From NCBI GenBank assembly GCA_965222535.1, contig OZ244957.1, positions 2,666,001 through 2,730,000 on the forward strand: 64,000 nucleotides of DNA, written 5' to 3'. The stretch is from G965222535 sp965222535. Lineage in GTDB: Bacteria; Pseudomonadota; Gammaproteobacteria; HK1. The position numbers and the translations under genes are program-made. Positions 62,927 to 64,000 of the stretch are shown here, piece by piece (position 1 is the first letter of the stretch; every line of letters starts with the position of its first letter). The notes beneath the pieces were generated by a model. That model was not told the origin of the DNA. It was given only the letters and a program-made list of their open reading frames with translations, and ran no database searches.

Positions 62927-64000
62927 CTATCCCGCCAAAGCCTCCATTGCGGGTGTATAGCCGTAACCCAGCGCGCTTGCCACTGCAGGATGGGTGACCT
63001 TCCCGTGGAAGATATTGAGACCATTGCAAAAGTGCTGATCATCGAGCATCGCTCGGCGGTAGCCTTTATCGGCAAGGGTCAATACATACGGCAAGATCAC
63101 ATTGTTCAGCGCATAGGTTGAGGTGCGTGGCACTGCGCCGGGCATGTTGCTGACGCAGTAATGCACGACATCACTGAATACGTAGTATGGATCGCCATGG
63201 GTTGTCGGACGTGCGGTTTCAATGCACCCTCCCTGATCCACCGATACATCAACGACAACCGATCCCGGTCGCATGCGTTTGACCAGCTCAGTGCTAACAA
63301 TTCTCGGGGTTTTAGCGCCTGGGATCAGCACGCTGCCAATCACGACATCGGCATCCAGCACATGCCGTTCAATTTCCTTTTGGGTCGAGTAGTTTGTATT
63401 GAGTGGTCGACCGAACTGACGCCAAAGGGCTCTCAGAGTCTCCACAGAACTATCGATCACCCACGTTGTCGCACCCATTCCGATAGCGATATGAGCTGCA
63501 TGGGTGCCAACAGTGCCACCTCCGATAATCAGCACTTTTGCCGGTCCTACCCCAGGAACGCCGCCTAACAGGATCCCTTTCCCGTGGTGGGCGCTTTCCA
63601 GACAATACGCTGCGGCTTGGAGCGAGAGACGCCCCGCAATCTCCGACATAGGCGCTAACAACGGTAAGCCGCCATTGGCAGAAGTCACTGTTTCGAACGC
63701 GACAGCAACCACCCCAGCTTTAATTAAAGCCCGCGCCTGATCACTGTCCGGGGCCAAATGCAGGTAGCAAAACAGCGTTTGGTCTTCACGCATCAATGGC
63801 CACTCAATGGCCTGCGGCTCTTTGACTTTGACGATCATGTCCGCCTGCTGATAGACACTGGCCATGTCAGCGGCGATCTCAGCACCCACGGCGCGGTAAT
63901 CAGCATCGGTGGCACGAATACCGTAACCGGCACCTGTTTGGATGATAACCGAATGCTGTCTTTGCGTCAGCTCGGCTACACTCTCTGGAGTAAGACCGAC
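62927..64000 (-). CDS. ald: Alanine dehydrogenase (5' end beyond the window)
   Basis: 357 residues visible; about 13 more expected. Features: VIIQTGAGYGIRATDADYRA near the start, MIVKVKEPQ with the substrate Lys, LFCYLHLAPD with the catalytic His, LLGGVPGVGPAKVLIIGGGTVGTHAA (Rossmann), and a C-terminal domain ending TPAMEALAG. It interconverts L-alanine with pyruvate and ammonia using NAD. The frame is open to base 64000, so the start lies outside. Confidence 0.95.
   Translation of the reverse strand, partial: VGLTPESVAELTQRQHSVIIQTGAGYGIRATDADYRAVGAEIAADMASVYQQADMIVKVKEPQAIEWPLMREDQTLFCYLHLAPDSDQARALIKAGVVAVAFETVTSANGGLPLLAPMSEIAGRLSLQAAAYCLESAHHGKGILLGGVPGVGPAKVLIIGGGTVGTHAAHIAIGMGATTWVIDSSVETLRALWRQFGRPLNTNYSTQKEIERHVLDADVVIGSVLIPGAKTPRIVSTELVKRMRPGSVVVDVSVDQGGCIETARPTTHGDPYYVFSDVVHYCVSNMPGAVPRTSTYALNNVILPYVLTLADKGYRRAMLDDQHFCNGLNIFHGKVTHPAVASALGYGYTPAMEALAG

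Overview
The window looks like a chromosomal stretch of a gammaproteobacterium, probably environmental or host-associated. This is inferred from housekeeping genes only (ilvI/ilvH, xpt-guaA, ppc, nth, a yggS-proC-yggT block, alanine dehydrogenase); I ran no phylogeny. Core genes have mixed to high GC. Several blocks are clearly AT-rich by eye (1.3-3.5 kb, 4.6-7.7 kb, 9.7-13.4 kb, 44-57 kb) and look acquired. The genome appears to be decaying and rearranging: at least ten pseudogenes or fragments, three copies of one IS481-family element, and about twenty copies or pieces of a ~150 bp dispersed inverted-repeat element occur in 64 kb.

Layout. 0-10 kb: class II aldolase, a metallo-beta-lactamase-fold protein, two broken genes (TylF-type methyltransferase, haloacid dehalogenase), a three-gene unit that looks like TmpA/TmpB-type trimethylaminoethylphosphonate catabolism plus a UroD-family methyltransferase-like protein, then a beta-hydroxyacid dehydrogenase and a HalD/PhyH-like dioxygenase. 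10-18.4 kb: a decayed lipoprotein paralogue, two stray copies of the 5' end of the dioxygenase gene, and the ilvI/ilvH operon. A fused DNA methyltransferase-HNH gene sits on each side of ilvH, and each is split at nearly the same linker by the same 1,143 bp IS. 18.4-32.4 kb: an unrecognised 765-residue GTPase preceded by a dense TTGTTCC array, xpt-guaA, a broken type I restriction locus carrying two HEPN/MNT pairs and ending in an MNT-HsdS-HsdR chimera, a TauD dioxygenase, and an IetAS-type subtilase/AAA ATPase pair.

32.6-44 kb: ppc, an SMR transporter, an SDR oxidoreductase, a TAXI-TRAP uptake system, a methyltransferase and a ThDP enzyme. 44-58.5 kb: an AT-rich surface-glycan region with duplicated putative glycosyltransferases, a sulfotransferase, an enolase-superfamily enzyme, a family 2 glycosyltransferase with nine 132 bp repeats, two O-antigen ligase/PglL-like proteins, a heptose-bisphosphate-phosphatase-like protein and a third, broken IS. 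58.5-64 kb: nth, yggT-proC, yggS and alanine dehydrogenase, which runs off the right edge.

The dispersed repeat has a hairpin at one end and sits at most of the module boundaries. It marks the edge of a recent duplication at 44-46.5 kb and may have helped shuffle the region. The best leads for undescribed biology are the GTPase with its TTGTTCC array, the TmpAB-UroD unit, the twin methyltransferase-HNH genes with parallel IS hits, and the repeat element itself.
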